A stretch of 64,000 nt of DNA from G963665925 sp963676345 (GCA_963676345.2 CAXXTS010000005.1:558001-622000), one strand, 5' to 3'; shown: positions 1 through 9,581, counted from the stretch's first letter. The notes: a model not told the origin generated them from the letters alone. Made by a program: numbers and translations.

Positions 1-1
1 A

Positions 2-1069
2 AACCGTGTGTCATTGCAGACGGAAGAGATCATTCAAAGAGCAGTAGATAAGGACTATGTGAATACCTATGATTGTCCCTCTGATCAACTCTATAATGCA
101 GACGGAACCATCAGCATCTTGTCTCATGACACGCACCGGAGTGTGCTGAGTGCTTATGAAGCACTGTGTGATTGCAAGTTAAAGGATATTTTTAATATTA
201 ATCAAGGCATCGTATCTGGAGCAGATCAGGTAAGCAAGCATATGCTGCGCACCAAACTTTCTGAAAGATCCATTAAGAAATATCACATTGAAAAGGGCAT
301 GCCTATTTTTGTTTTTGATGCGGGAAATCCTAAGGTGTCTGAACTGGAACAAGATTTATTAAGACCATTTTACAAGAATTCAGATATTGATACGTATATC
401 ATTCGACCAAGGACTCAGCGATTTATTATCTATCTGGATGATTACATCGATACATTTGAACAAAATTACCCCGCCTTGAATAAGCACTTAAGTCAGTTTA
501 AAGAAGTGCTAGATAAACGGCGTGAGGTTCAAACGGGTACACGACCGTGGTATGGGCTTCAGTGGCCAAGAAATCAGCAGGTTTTCGAAGGCCCCAAAAT
601 TGTAGTGCCTCAGCGCAGCAAGGTGAACCGCTTTGCTTATACCCGCCAGCCGTTTTACTGCAGTGCAGATGTGTATTATTTTAAAGAACGGATACACACG
701 AATGCGGATATGAGCGCAAAAGAAAACATGCCCCAGCAAGCATGGTGGTACTATTTAGGCATGCTGAATGCCTCAGTGCTCTATTTATGGCTTTATCATA
801 ATGGCAAGCGTAAAGGGGAACTGCTTGAACTGTATGCCAAGCCCCTTTTAGAAACGTATATTCCTTCATATAAGGGGGCCTTGTGGCAAATGCGTATTGC
901 AAAGACTGTAGAAAACATTGTGCATATGCTTGAAGCTGGCGGACACTATAATGACGAAAATATCCAAGTTTTGAGCAATCAAATCGATGAACTTATTTTT
1001 GAGCAAATGAACTTGGACCAAGATACAAAAAAAGTGATTTCTGAATTTCATCGTAGACACCAAATATAA
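2..1069 (+). CDS. Adenine-specific DNA methyltransferase / type IIG-like enzyme, C-terminal part (5' truncated by window edge)
   Basis: The reading frame is open to the window edge, so this is the C-terminal ~355 residues of a longer protein. The visible part resembles the TaqI-like C-terminal target-recognition domain of Eco57I-class N6-adenine methyltransferases. It has the characteristic stretch WYGLQWPRNQQVFEGPKIVV, then a conserved PQRS..NRFAY segment, and near residue 245 a WWYYLGMLNAS segment typical of the specificity domain. The catalytic NPPY motif and any nuclease domain would lie upstream of the window. The first GTG, at position 8, has no convincing ribosome binding site and is probably internal. 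In a restriction-modification or BREX-like system this domain sets DNA sequence specificity, but which system cannot be told here. The next gene starts 15 bp downstream on the same strand. Confidence 0.75.
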   Translation, partial: NRVSLQTEEIIQRAVDKDYVNTYDCPSDQLYNADGTISILSHDTHRSVLSAYEALCDCKLKDIFNINQGIVSGADQVSKHMLRTKLSERSIKKYHIEKGMPIFVFDAGNPKVSELEQDLLRPFYKNSDIDTYIIRPRTQRFIIYLDDYIDTFEQNYPALNKHLSQFKEVLDKRREVQTGTRPWYGLQWPRNQQVFEGPKIVVPQRSKVNRFAYTRQPFYCSADVYYFKERIHTNADMSAKENMPQQAWWYYLGMLNASVLYLWLYHNGKRKGELLELYAKPLLETYIPSYKGALWQMRIAKTVENIVHMLEAGGHYNDENIQVLSNQIDELIFEQMNLDQDTKKVISEFHRRHQI

Positions 1070-1084
1070 AAAGGGGACACAGCT

Positions 1085-2455
1085 ATGAATAAGAAATGGA
1101 TAATGACTGCCGCAGGGGCTCTGATTGTTTTTATAATCGCCACCTTTACGGTTTTAGACACAAAGGTGGTAGAAATTGAAGCAAGACTGGACTCAAAAGA
1201 AATCGTTGAATCCATTCATTCAGACAAGGGCAGTGTTCTGATAGATAGTTTCAAGGAAGTGCCAGCATCCATTCGCTTTGTAGACCCTCAGCGTATTGAA
1301 GTGAGCGGGGAACATAAAATCTATGGGCAAGGCATATATGAAATAGATTTAAGGCAGATGCAGGTCAAAAAATCCGACACGCTGGATGTTTCAGACAAAA
1401 GCCTATACATGGAAATACTCAGAAGCGACTACGGTCTCATCCTCGTAAAGAAAGATGGTTCACCGGGGCTTTTTCATCAGCTGAGTGATGGCACACTAAA
1501 ACGTATAAGCAGCAATTTCCTTGTGTCAACTGCACCGGATGTTGAGCTTTCAGCCAGTGGAGATAAGCTAATATACTGTGTTCGTGAATCAGCACAGATG
1601 GCGACATACAACTTAAATACATTTAAGAAAAAAGTGATTTCAGGAACCTTGCCAGAATATGTACTAAATAACTTTCATGCAAGTATAGAGCTCTCGCCTG
1701 ATGGTGGTTACTTTATGGTTTATAAAAGAGGAGATAAACTCTCAGAGTCAACCCTGAATGTATACGGGGCAGACTCCGGAAGAAAATATGTAGATGAAGT
1801 AATGGGAACCAGTCCCAAATGGGCACCTGACGGAAAAAGACTTGGATTTATATACTCAGGACAGTTAGGAGACAAATCAGCACTGACAGACACGCGTGTG
1901 GGATACATTCTTTTTCCTGAACGTGAAGTTGTATATTTTGACCTAGTAGATGGTCAGCAAGCCTTAAGTCAAAAGCTCCACTGGAGTGAAGATGGAAAGA
2001 AACTCTATTATATGCGCAGTGCACTGGAATCAGGAAAGTTGACTTTGCGAAGCTTTGATGTAGATTCTGGTCTTTTGTCAGGATTTGATCTTGCTGAAAA
2101 TATAACGAATGTACCAGATGACATTCAGGTCAGTGAAGACATGATTGTTATGTACTGGGAAGAGGACAAGGCACTGCAAATTTATGATTTGAATGGAAGC
2201 ATCCTACTCCCAGTTGAACGTATCGATACAATTAAGTTCTTTGATACCCAAGATAGGCCTTATCTGATTTCAAATGGACATGTTGGATATTATAAGGACA
2301 ATCAAATATGCATTTTCAGCTCAAAGGCACGTGAAACTCTGATTGGGGAAGCTATACAAGAGTTTGTCTTTAGCAGTGATTCGAATTGGGTTTTAACAGG
2401 CGTTCCGAGTGACGGCGGCTATAATCTGAATGTAGTGGCTCGTAAAAAGCCGTAA
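1085..2455 (+). CDS. Membrane-anchored TolB-like beta-propeller protein of unknown function
   Basis: A single N-terminal hydrophobic segment (about residues 5-23) lies behind MNKKW and looks like a signal anchor, so the bulk should be extracytoplasmic. The rest holds several PD40/WD40-like blades, recognisable by repeated S/A-PDG-x-F/L and W-S-x-DGKKLYY patterns (about residues 203-212, 241-255 and 300-312). These resemble the C-terminal propeller of TolB and of prolyl-oligopeptidase-type proteins, but no peptidase domain follows. At 456 residues it is only the propeller. Such domains usually bind proteins or ligands, and no enzymatic residues are evident. The gene starts 15 bp after the methyltransferase stop behind a GGGGAC site, so it may be co-transcribed with it, though a functional link is not obvious. 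Confidence 0.5.
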   Translation: MNKKWIMTAAGALIVFIIATFTVLDTKVVEIEARLDSKEIVESIHSDKGSVLIDSFKEVPASIRFVDPQRIEVSGEHKIYGQGIYEIDLRQMQVKKSDTLDVSDKSLYMEILRSDYGLILVKKDGSPGLFHQLSDGTLKRISSNFLVSTAPDVELSASGDKLIYCVRESAQMATYNLNTFKKKVISGTLPEYVLNNFHASIELSPDGGYFMVYKRGDKLSESTLNVYGADSGRKYVDEVMGTSPKWAPDGKRLGFIYSGQLGDKSALTDTRVGYILFPEREVVYFDLVDGQQALSQKLHWSEDGKKLYYMRSALESGKLTLRSFDVDSGLLSGFDLAENITNVPDDIQVSEDMIVMYWEEDKALQIYDLNGSILLPVERIDTIKFFDTQDRPYLISNGHVGYYKDNQICIFSSKARETLIGEAIQEFVFSSDSNWVLTGVPSDGGYNLNVVARKKP

Positions 2456-2490
2456 CGATACAATTTGAGTGCATTGTATCCCTCGTATCG

Positions 2491-2519
2491 TTTACTCAGG
2501 GTACAATAGATGTTATAAT
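2491..2519 (+). promoter_or_regulatory. Promoter for the ECF transporter gene (extended -10)
   Basis: TATAAT at 2514-2519 is preceded by TGT, giving an extended -10 element. TTTACT at 2491-2496 gives a 17-bp spacer. An upstream 8-bp inverted repeat (GATACAAT 2457-2464 with ATTGTATC 2473-2480) may end the preceding transcript, although it lacks a T-run. Confidence 0.55.
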
Positions 2520-2554
2520 GAATTCAGAAAAAGACATCTATGGAGGGATAAAAT

Positions 2555-3079
2555 ATGGATACTAAAAAGCTTGTTTTAGCCGGCTTAATGGCGGCACTTG
2601 CCACTGTGGGGACAATGGTTATTCAGATTCCAACAGGTGGTGGATACATTCACTTGGGTGATAGCATTGTTTATTTATGTGGAATTTTACTAGGTCCTGT
2701 ACTCGGTGGTGCGGCAGCAGCAATTGGCTCAATGTTAGCTGATGTTTTTAGCGGCTACGCAGCATATGCCATTCCAACGTTCCTAATCAAGGGCATTGAT
2801 GCAATGGTTGTTGGATTCATTTACATGAATATTCTAAAGCACAGTGAGGGGATTTTTAAATCAGCACTGCGCTATACACTTTCTTTTATACCAGGCGGTT
2901 TAATCATGATGGTTGGTTATGCAGTTACTGAGTACTTCTTCTATGGTGCTGGTGGTGTAATCGGAACATTTGGACCAAACTTTGTTCAGGCATTTGTAGG
3001 CGGCGCGCTTGCATTCCCACTACTTCTGGCACTTCAAAAGGCCGATGTGGAACGCCTCATTTCAGGTCATGACCATTAA
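2555..3079 (+). CDS. ECF transporter S component (substrate-specific membrane subunit)
   Basis: This is a 174-residue, very hydrophobic protein with about five to six membrane segments. It follows the layout of small S components of energy-coupling factor transporters (PF07155/PF12822 type). A conserved GGYIHLGDSIVYLCGILLGP segment at about residues 29-48 is followed by a glycine/alanine-rich helix (GGAAAAIGSMLADVFSG), a hallmark of these families. S components capture a vitamin or its precursor and dock onto a shared EcfA-A'-T module, which is not encoded in this window. The substrate cannot be read from sequence alone, and no vitamin riboswitch is visible in the short upstream region. The start ATG follows a good GGAGGG site. 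The gene stands alone, with its own promoter and a terminator shared with the convergent cvfB gene. Confidence 0.75.
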   Translation: MDTKKLVLAGLMAALATVGTMVIQIPTGGGYIHLGDSIVYLCGILLGPVLGGAAAAIGSMLADVFSGYAAYAIPTFLIKGIDAMVVGFIYMNILKHSEGIFKSALRYTLSFIPGGLIMMVGYAVTEYFFYGAGGVIGTFGPNFVQAFVGGALAFPLLLALQKADVERLISGHDH

Positions 3080-3095
3080 TTAGAAACTTAAATTG

Positions 3096-3147
3096 AAAAG
3101 AACGGTTGTCCGTAGACTTTGCAGTCATACGAACCCCGTTCTTTTTT
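3096..3147. terminator. Bidirectional intrinsic terminator between ECF gene and cvfB
   Basis: AAAAGAACGG (3096-3105) pairs with CCGTTCTTTT (3136-3145), and the right arm runs into a T-run. A-runs and T-runs on both sides let it serve both convergent genes. Confidence 0.85.
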
Positions 3148-3164
3148 AGTGTCTGTTTTAAAGT

Positions 3165-4007
3165 TTATTTCATTTCAATGCCATCATCGGTAATGTTAAT
3201 TTTTCCAGCTTTTAGAAGTTGACCAACAGCGCGTTTGAAGGCACGCTTGCTCATACCAAACTCTTCTTTTATACGTTCTGGGTCTGAGTTGTCATTGAAG
3301 GGGATACGGCCCGCATGGTCATTTAACGCGTCCCAGATTTGCTGTGCATCAGAATCCATACGTTTTTTTACAGACTCAAGTTGACTGAGGTCAAGCTTTC
3401 CGTCAGGACGGATGCGAGAAACGCGCGCCTCGGTAATATCGCCATTTTGCAGGTTCTTTTGTGCAAGTACATTATTATGAATGAGGCCTTCATAACGGCC
3501 ATTTACAATGACGAAAACGCCCAGTTCTTCACTCACATCATAAACGTAGCAATCGACAATTTCACCAAGTGAAAACTCTGGACTGCGATCGAAGTGCTTT
3601 GAGAATTTCATGCTTGCGCAGAGCCTGTCCGATTTGTCTGTATAAAGCGCTACAAGGTACTTTCGGCCTTTTCGAACACGTGTTGTTTGCTCTGAGTAAG
3701 GCAGAAGCAGTTCTTTCCGTAGTCCCCATTTCATAAAAGCACCGATATTATTTATTTCAGAAACCTCTAGCTTCTTGATTTCACCGAGTGTAATCAGGGG
3801 TTTCTCAAGTGTAGCTGTCCAGCGGTCTTCTGAGTCTTTGTAAATAAAGACAGTATAAAGGTTGCCTTCTTCGGCACCCTCAGGAACTTCTGAGCGTGGA
3901 AGGAGAATTTTATCTGATTCGTCCTGAGCGTCCGGTTCAATCAGGTATGCTCCTGAAGTTGTGAAGTGCAGTAATTTTAGTTCTTGATAATGTCCTAGTT
4001 TAATCAT
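3165..4007 (-). CDS. cvfB: CvfB/YitL-family S1-domain RNA-binding protein
   Basis: The 280-residue product matches the CvfB/YitL layout: N-terminal S1-like barrels, a central S1 domain (LGEIVDCYVYDVSEELGVFV, then YEGLIHNNVL) and a C-terminal winged-helix segment with MSKRAFKRAVGQLLKAGKI at about residues 253-271. Members bind RNA, and in Staphylococcus they influence virulence gene expression. The exact target here is unknown. Length and domain order are normal for the family. The ATG is preceded on the minus strand by an AGAGGGATAGG purine run that serves as ribosome binding site. The gene is monocistronic and converges on the ECF transporter gene with a shared terminator. Confidence 0.9.
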   Translation of the reverse strand: MIKLGHYQELKLLHFTTSGAYLIEPDAQDESDKILLPRSEVPEGAEEGNLYTVFIYKDSEDRWTATLEKPLITLGEIKKLEVSEINNIGAFMKWGLRKELLLPYSEQTTRVRKGRKYLVALYTDKSDRLCASMKFSKHFDRSPEFSLGEIVDCYVYDVSEELGVFVIVNGRYEGLIHNNVLAQKNLQNGDITEARVSRIRPDGKLDLSQLESVKKRMDSDAQQIWDALNDHAGRIPFNDNSDPERIKEEFGMSKRAFKRAVGQLLKAGKINITDDGIEMK

Positions 4008-4138
4008 ATAATCCTATCCCTCTATTGTGGTCTATTTATAGTAGTTTATTTGTTCTGTTTTATATATGGCTCAATAAGCAGTCATTTAAGCATAATATTA
4101 CATTATGGTTTCTAATACAAGTAGTTTGCCTAAGGTTT

Positions 4139-4147
4139 TGCTATAAT
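4139..4147 (+). promoter_or_regulatory. Extended -10 promoter of the YbaK-like deacylase gene
   Basis: TGCTATAAT at 4139-4147 is a consensus extended -10 (TGnTATAAT) about 30 bp upstream of the chosen ATG. No good -35 is visible, which is common for extended -10 promoters. Confidence 0.5.
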
Positions 4148-4176
4148 ATGCTTATATAAATGGAGAGGTGATTAAT

Positions 4177-4659
4177 ATGGGAAAGTCAAAAAAGACAAAT
4201 GTCGAAAGAATTTTAGATCAGCACAAGGTCTCATACACATCTGTAACCTATGATCTGACAGATGGAAAAATAGATGGTGTATCTGTGGCGGACAAAATAG
4301 GTAAGTCACACACTACAGTCTTCAAGACCCTAGTTACAAAGGGGCAGGGAAAAGACCTTTACGTATTTGTTGTGCCTGTTGCACAAGAACTGGACTTAAA
4401 AAAAGCAGCGCGTGTCTGTGGCGAGAAGAAAGTTGAAATGATTGCCGTTAAGGATATTCAAAAGTTTACGGGCTATATTCGAGGCGGTTGTTCACCTATT
4501 GGAATGAAAAAGCTATACAGAACATTTATACATAATTCGATTGAAAGTGAACCTGAAATCATAGTGAGCGCAGGTAAGAAGGGGGCACAAATTTGTCTCT
4601 CTCCAGTAGATTTATCCCGTATTGTAAACGCTGAGTTTGCAGATCTTATACATGTATAA
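4177..4659 (+). CDS. ybaK: Cys-tRNA(Pro)/Cys-tRNA(Cys) deacylase, YbaK/EbsC family
   Basis: This editing enzyme hydrolyses cysteine mischarged onto tRNA(Pro). The protein shows the YbaK fold signatures: an N-terminal VERILDQHKVSY segment, the HTTVFKTLVTKG strand-loop with the catalytic-site lysine region, and GYIRGGCSPIGMKK near residue 107, the most conserved block of the bacterial YbaK subfamily. The length (160 residues) is typical. I chose the ATG at 4177 over the in-frame GTG at 4168 because GGAGAGG (4162-4168) is correctly spaced only for the ATG. The gene has its own extended -10 promoter and is followed after 68 bp by the YibE/F gene. Confidence 0.92.
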   Translation: MGKSKKTNVERILDQHKVSYTSVTYDLTDGKIDGVSVADKIGKSHTTVFKTLVTKGQGKDLYVFVVPVAQELDLKKAARVCGEKKVEMIAVKDIQKFTGYIRGGCSPIGMKKLYRTFIHNSIESEPEIIVSAGKKGAQICLSPVDLSRIVNAEFADLIHV

Positions 4660-4727
4660 ATACGAAAAATGGATTGGCGGCTGACTTAGAGGATGATAGA
4701 ATGTAAAAAGTGGCTAAGGAGGTTGCA

Positions 4728-5888
4728 ATGAAAAAAATAACAGTTATATTGATGGGTTTCTTGTGTTTATTTTCTACGCTTGGGTTTGCTGAGAACATTC
4801 TATCTCAGGATCATGAGCTGACATCATATATTGAACATGCCGAAGTACTGGACGTTACAGATTTTCCTTTAGCAGAAGGTGACAGTTATGGTGAAATGAT
4901 ACAGGAAGTCAGGCTAAAGGTGGGCTCAGGCAAGTATAAAGGTGAAATGTATGTAACCGACAATGTGATTTCCGGTCAACCTGCATTTGACATCCCCGTT
5001 GAAACAGGGGACCAGATTATTATTCAGCTTGATGAGTATACCGATGGCACTGTAGATGTTTTTGTGACAGATTACAACCGCGAAAGTTATCTTAAATGGC
5101 TGGTTGCAGGATTTATAGCCATATTGGTGCTTGTAGGAAAATCAAAAGGTGTTAAAACGGTTGTGACTATTGGTGTTACAATACTCATGATTATCAAGGT
5201 CATACTCCCTGCAATACTTACCGGTGTAGACCCTGTACCCGTTACGATTGCCAGTTGTATTCTTATTACCATTATTACCATTTTGCTTGTAACAGGCTTT
5301 AAAAAGAAGAGTGTGGCAGCAATCTTGGGAACCATTTCAGGGGTCTTAATTGCTGGAGCTATTGCATATATAATTGGTGCACATGTAAAGATGACGGGCA
5401 TGTCCTCGGAAGAGGCAACCATGCTTATGTATGTTCCTCAAGGCATACAGTTTGACTTCAAGGCCCTCCTGTTTTCGGGCATACTTCTAGGTGCACTGGG
5501 AGCGGTAATGGATGTGGCTATGTCTATTGCTTCTTCTATTGAAGAAGTATATAAGGCAAATAATACACTCACACGCGGTCAATTGTTTTCAGCGGGTATG
5601 GAAGTTGGAAAAGATGTTATGGGCACCATGTCAAATACATTAATTCTAGCCTATACGGGCAGTTCAATTCCACTGCTGCTTTTATTTATGGCCCATGATA
5701 TGCCAGCGGTACGCATGTTTAATTTAGATATCATTGCCACAGAAATCGTACGTTCACTTGCAGGCAGTATTGGTCTAATACTGACGATTCCATTTACAGC
5801 GGTTGTAACGGTGCTCATGCTCAAACCGGCACCGATAGAATCCGTAGAAAAAGAGGAAGTACAAATTATTAGTGAACAAGCTAAGTAA
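4728..5888 (+). CDS. YibE/F-like multi-pass membrane protein
   Basis: The 386-residue product starts with a clear signal peptide (MKKITVILMGFLCLFSTLGFA) and then has a small extracytoplasmic beta-rich domain of about 90 residues. From about residue 125 there are seven or so hydrophobic helices with the family's conserved segments GVKTVVTIGVTILMI, LGALGAVMDVAMSIASSIEE and LAYTGSSIPLLLLF. This is the YibE/YibF family (PF07907), found in many Firmicutes. A transport role has been suggested but no substrate is established. The ATG at 4728 is preferred to an upstream GTG at 4710 because AAGGAGG (4716-4722) sits just ahead of it and the signal peptide starts there. A strong terminator follows. Confidence 0.85.
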   Translation: MKKITVILMGFLCLFSTLGFAENILSQDHELTSYIEHAEVLDVTDFPLAEGDSYGEMIQEVRLKVGSGKYKGEMYVTDNVISGQPAFDIPVETGDQIIIQLDEYTDGTVDVFVTDYNRESYLKWLVAGFIAILVLVGKSKGVKTVVTIGVTILMIIKVILPAILTGVDPVPVTIASCILITIITILLVTGFKKKSVAAILGTISGVLIAGAIAYIIGAHVKMTGMSSEEATMLMYVPQGIQFDFKALLFSGILLGALGAVMDVAMSIASSIEEVYKANNTLTRGQLFSAGMEVGKDVMGTMSNTLILAYTGSSIPLLLLFMAHDMPAVRMFNLDIIATEIVRSLAGSIGLILTIPFTAVVTVLMLKPAPIESVEKEEVQIISEQAK

Positions 5889-5931
5889 AAATGAATAATG
5901 ATGATTTGCAAGTCGCAAGTTTAGAAGCATT

Positions 5932-5959
5932 AAGGGATGTTGAAAAACATCCTTTTTTT
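5932..5959 (+). terminator. Intrinsic terminator after yibE/F gene
   Basis: AAGGGATGTT and AACATCC form a stem around a GAAA tetraloop, followed by seven T residues. This is one of the cleanest terminators in the window. Confidence 0.92.
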
Positions 5960-6152
5960 CGTGCCTAATAGTTGAAGTTTGGCTTTGGTGCGGCTATATA
6001 TACCTAGAAAACTCCCATATCACTATACGGAAATGGACTGGATGTTTTATGTTAGAAATAAGGGGTGGCGTGGATTTGCTATATAGGCTAGTGGTTGCAA
6101 GATATGCTGACGAATGGTAAAATATGTAAAAACAAAGGGTAAGGAAGGCTCA

Positions 6153-8498
6153 ATGAGAAGACCTCTAATAGAAACGGCACTGCTGTTGTGGTTTGGCATA
6201 GTCAGCGTAAAACTTTTCGGACTAGGTTATGTTTTCGTAGGTGCACTTGCAATGGTGCTACTGCTTAAATTCGATTTGATTGAAAGACATGCTCAGCAAA
6301 ACCTAGCGTTTTCAACAAGCAGGCAAGACTTTGCTGTAGAAGCGGCTGTAATCTGCATTATTGTTGCAATTGGTGCCCTTATGTTCAATGTACACGAGAA
6401 CAGAATCCAAATTCTTGAACAGCAGTCCGGGCATAAAGAACTCATAGGTATCGTTATGCATACAAATAAAGATGAAACCCTTATTGAACAGGCCTATATT
6501 GTGAATAAATCAGGGCATAAAATATATGTTGGGCGTGTGAAAATTAAGGACGCGTTTGAAAGCCTGCCAGGGACCTTTGTAAACCTTACTGGACAAGTCC
6601 AGCCCTTTAAACCTGCAAGAAACCCGAATGGGTTTTCCAGCCGGTCTTATTATTTATCCAAGGGAGTCGTTCTTGAAATGCGCAGTGTGTCGGAAGTTGA
6701 AGAACATGGCTTGTACACTGCTAAGAATATGGGCATGCAAAGAGCCTTGGCATTTCGTTTGTCTCAAATTAAAAACAAGCTTGGATATATGCTTTGCAAA
6801 GGGGTTGAGTCACAAATTGACACATTGTATTTAGCAAGTTTTGCAAGCATGCTAAAGGGAATCCTGATAGGCAAAACGACAGTTCTGGATGAATCGGTGA
6901 TCACGGCTTTTCGTACAACAGGCACAGCGCATATCCTTGCTGTATCTGGACTTCATTTTGCGACGGTTTATGCAGGCCTGCATTTCTTTATGAAAAAAAT
7001 CAGACTGCCTCAAAAGGTATCAGCCCTCTTGATACTCTTCAGTATGGTGCTGTTTTTACTTATGACGGGTGTATCCATATCAGGTATGCGCGCATTTACA
7101 ATGATTATCCTCCATCAATTGGCACAGATGCTAAATAGACGCTATGACCTTCTAAATGCACTGGGGGCGGCTGCGCTAGTCAGTATATTAATGAGCCCCT
7201 ATACGGTCTGGAACGTCGGCTTCCAACTGTCTTTCTGGGCCGTTTTCTCAATTGGTGCCTTTCAAAAAATGATAGCTTCAAATGACGCTCTTAAGAAATA
7301 CGAGTTGGTACTGCTTCCCCTAGCTATTCAAGTTGGACTCAGTGTACTGTCAATTTCAAGCTTCAATCGATTTTATCCCTATGCTTTACTATATAATTTA
7401 CCTGTACTGGCGATGACGCCTTTTGTGATTCTTTTTGGATTTTTATCGGTGCTATTGTCTGCAATTCCCCTGTTTTCAACCAGTATGGCTTATATATGCA
7501 GTGGCATGCTCGAAGCACTTCAAATCCTTACCCAAAGCGTCATGTTCTTGCCTAAGAACATGGTTGAAGTTACCAGTTTCTCATCACTGCGCGTCATTTT
7601 GTTTTACATGATTATAGCAATGCTTTGTTTGTCTTTTTCCTTGCGCCAGCGTATGGTACATGTGCATATCTCAGTGGTCTTATTGTCACTTCTGTTTGTA
7701 TTATGTGTGCCGATGCATACGGCATCAGTAACCGTCGACTTCTTGGATGTGGGGCAGGGAGATGCCACCCTCGTTAGGCAGCCTGATGGGCCAACCATTC
7801 TAATTGACAGCGGGCCAGCCTACACAGACTTAGAGCAAATTCTATTACAAGAAGGGGTTAAACATCTGGATGCCTTCTATTTAAGCCATCCTGACAGCGA
7901 TCATATTTCGGGCATGCTGAACTTATCAGATCATATTAAGATAGATACCATCTATTATGGACTGCTCAGTGAAAAAAAGGACACCCTACAGGCCTTAATG
8001 GACAAAAGACCTGATACCGACTTTGTTCAGTTGACACGAGGCAGCGCCATTGACTGGGATGGGATTGAAATTCAGGTACTCTCCCCATTTCCGGCAATGC
8101 TGGAGAATGTGGTTAGTGCAAATGATATGTCCCTGGTCTTATTGGTGGATGTCGATGGATTTGAAATCCTATTTACAGGCGATATTGAATCAGAAGTCGA
8201 AAAGACCCTTGCCCGGTTAAACAGAAGTCAAAATAAACCTATTGATATAGATGTGCTTAAGGTTGCGCATCACGGTTCAAAAACATCTACTGACCCAGTC
8301 TTCTTAGAGGCTTTTAAACCAGAGTACGGTGTTATTCAAGTCGGTAGGAACTGGTACGGACATCCATCCGATAAAACACTCAAAGTACTGAAAAAAGAAG
8401 ACATTCAAGTGTTTCGTAATGATCAGCAAGGGTGTATACGCCTGGTGATTAAAAATGGTGAACCCATATGGAAGCCATGGCTTACAATGCAGTATTAG
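6153..8498 (+). CDS. comEC: ComEC/Rec2 competence DNA channel protein
   Basis: ComEC forms the membrane channel that passes single-stranded DNA into the cell during natural transformation. The 781-residue product has the family's three parts. First come membrane segments with an OB-like extracellular domain (DUF4131, about residues 45-180). Then comes the Competence domain of roughly ten helices, including TGTAHILAVSGLHFATVYAG and TGVSISGMRAFTM. Last is a C-terminal metallo-beta-lactamase-like domain from about residue 525, with VDFLDVGQGDATLVRQPDG, SHPDSDHISG, FTGDIE and KVAHHGSKTSTDP, so its metal-binding residues look intact. The ATG at 6153 follows AAGGAAGG; an upstream in-frame ATG at 6114 lacks a ribosome binding site. 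holA follows 42 bp downstream, the usual comEC-holA pair. Confidence 0.95.
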   Translation: MRRPLIETALLLWFGIVSVKLFGLGYVFVGALAMVLLLKFDLIERHAQQNLAFSTSRQDFAVEAAVICIIVAIGALMFNVHENRIQILEQQSGHKELIGIVMHTNKDETLIEQAYIVNKSGHKIYVGRVKIKDAFESLPGTFVNLTGQVQPFKPARNPNGFSSRSYYLSKGVVLEMRSVSEVEEHGLYTAKNMGMQRALAFRLSQIKNKLGYMLCKGVESQIDTLYLASFASMLKGILIGKTTVLDESVITAFRTTGTAHILAVSGLHFATVYAGLHFFMKKIRLPQKVSALLILFSMVLFLLMTGVSISGMRAFTMIILHQLAQMLNRRYDLLNALGAAALVSILMSPYTVWNVGFQLSFWAVFSIGAFQKMIASNDALKKYELVLLPLAIQVGLSVLSISSFNRFYPYALLYNLPVLAMTPFVILFGFLSVLLSAIPLFSTSMAYICSGMLEALQILTQSVMFLPKNMVEVTSFSSLRVILFYMIIAMLCLSFSLRQRMVHVHISVVLLSLLFVLCVPMHTASVTVDFLDVGQGDATLVRQPDGPTILIDSGPAYTDLEQILLQEGVKHLDAFYLSHPDSDHISGMLNLSDHIKIDTIYYGLLSEKKDTLQALMDKRPDTDFVQLTRGSAIDWDGIEIQVLSPFPAMLENVVSANDMSLVLLVDVDGFEILFTGDIESEVEKTLARLNRSQNKPIDIDVLKVAHHGSKTSTDPVFLEAFKPEYGVIQVGRNWYGHPSDKTLKVLKKEDIQVFRNDQQGCIRLVIKNGEPIWKPWLTMQY

Positions 8499-8540
8499 AA
8501 ATGATACAATGTATACGGCAAAAAATTGTAGGAGGCCCTT

Positions 8541-9581
8541 ATGTCTTATTTAGATTTTTCGAAGGATTTAGAGAAAAACACCCTAAAGCCTGTTTATTTA
8601 TTTTATGGTTCAGAACAGTATTTAATGGACCATGCAATTGATTCACTCAGAAAAGATAAAGTCAATGAAGCTTACGCAGATTTCAACTGGACAGTCTTCG
8701 ATGGAGCGTCTTGTGAAATGAGCGAGATTATAGGAAATGCAGAAACACTGCCCTTTTTTGATGAAATAAAAGTGGTACTTGTCAAAAACGCGCCTTTTTT
8801 TGGAGCGACTAAAAACAGGCTTACACAGGAGACTGAAGACGAGCTCACTAAATACTTAAAAGCGCCATCTGACACAAGTGTTCTCATATTTATGTCAGGA
8901 TCAAAACCAGATAAGCGCAAGAAACTCTTTAAAGCAGTTAAGGGGAGTGGGGCGGTCATAGAGTTTGGCAAGTTAGATGACCGAACTTTCCCAAAATGGA
9001 TGCAGAAAGCCATAATAGAGTCTGGAAAGACTATTGACCCGGGAACCCTTCATATGCTCAGTGAGCAAACGGGTTATTTGGAGTATGGTTCTGAGAAAAC
9101 ACTCCTCGATGTTAAAAACATGCTTCAGAAAGTTATTGGGTATTGTGGAGAGCGCATGAAGGTTGAAGCCAGTGATATTGAAACCATGATAGACAAACCC
9201 CTTGAAAAATCTGTGTTTGATATGGTAGATGCACTGGGAAATAAGCGGGTTCAAACCGCCTTTAAAATTGGACATAAGCTTTTTGAAGAAGGTGAGCCAC
9301 CCATTAAAATCATGGCCATGATTACGCGCCATTTTAGGCTGCTTTACAAAACAAAGCTCTACATGAATGAAGGGTATACACCGTCTACACTCGGAAAAAA
9401 GCTCAAGCTGCCTGCCTTTGTCGTTAAAAAGAATGCGGCGCAGATTCGTACATTTAGTTTGACGCAGCTTAAAGAGATGCTGGATGCATGTGTTGAAACG
9501 GAGTTTAAGGTTAAGACAGGCCAGTATGAAGGCCGCCTTGCGGTTGAAATGCTCATGGTTAAGTTGAGTCGAGCGGTCTAA
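8541..9581 (+). CDS. holA: DNA polymerase III subunit delta
   Basis: HolA is the clamp-loader subunit that opens the beta sliding clamp. The 346-residue protein has the family's N-terminal pattern (LKPVYLFYGSEQYLMDHAI), the DKRKKLFKAVK segment of domain I and the C-terminal collar region (EEGEPPIKIMAMITRHFRLL, then YEGRLAVEMLMVKLS). The length is standard. The start ATG follows GTAGGAGG with good spacing. It lies directly behind comEC, as in Bacillus and many Clostridia, and is probably co-transcribed with it. In those genomes rpsT usually follows in the opposite orientation. Here rpsT comes only after a ~13.5-kb block of accessory genes. Confidence 0.95.
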   Translation: MSYLDFSKDLEKNTLKPVYLFYGSEQYLMDHAIDSLRKDKVNEAYADFNWTVFDGASCEMSEIIGNAETLPFFDEIKVVLVKNAPFFGATKNRLTQETEDELTKYLKAPSDTSVLIFMSGSKPDKRKKLFKAVKGSGAVIEFGKLDDRTFPKWMQKAIIESGKTIDPGTLHMLSEQTGYLEYGSEKTLLDVKNMLQKVIGYCGERMKVEASDIETMIDKPLEKSVFDMVDALGNKRVQTAFKIGHKLFEEGEPPIKIMAMITRHFRLLYKTKLYMNEGYTPSTLGKKLKLPAFVVKKNAAQIRTFSLTQLKEMLDACVETEFKVKTGQYEGRLAVEMLMVKLSRAV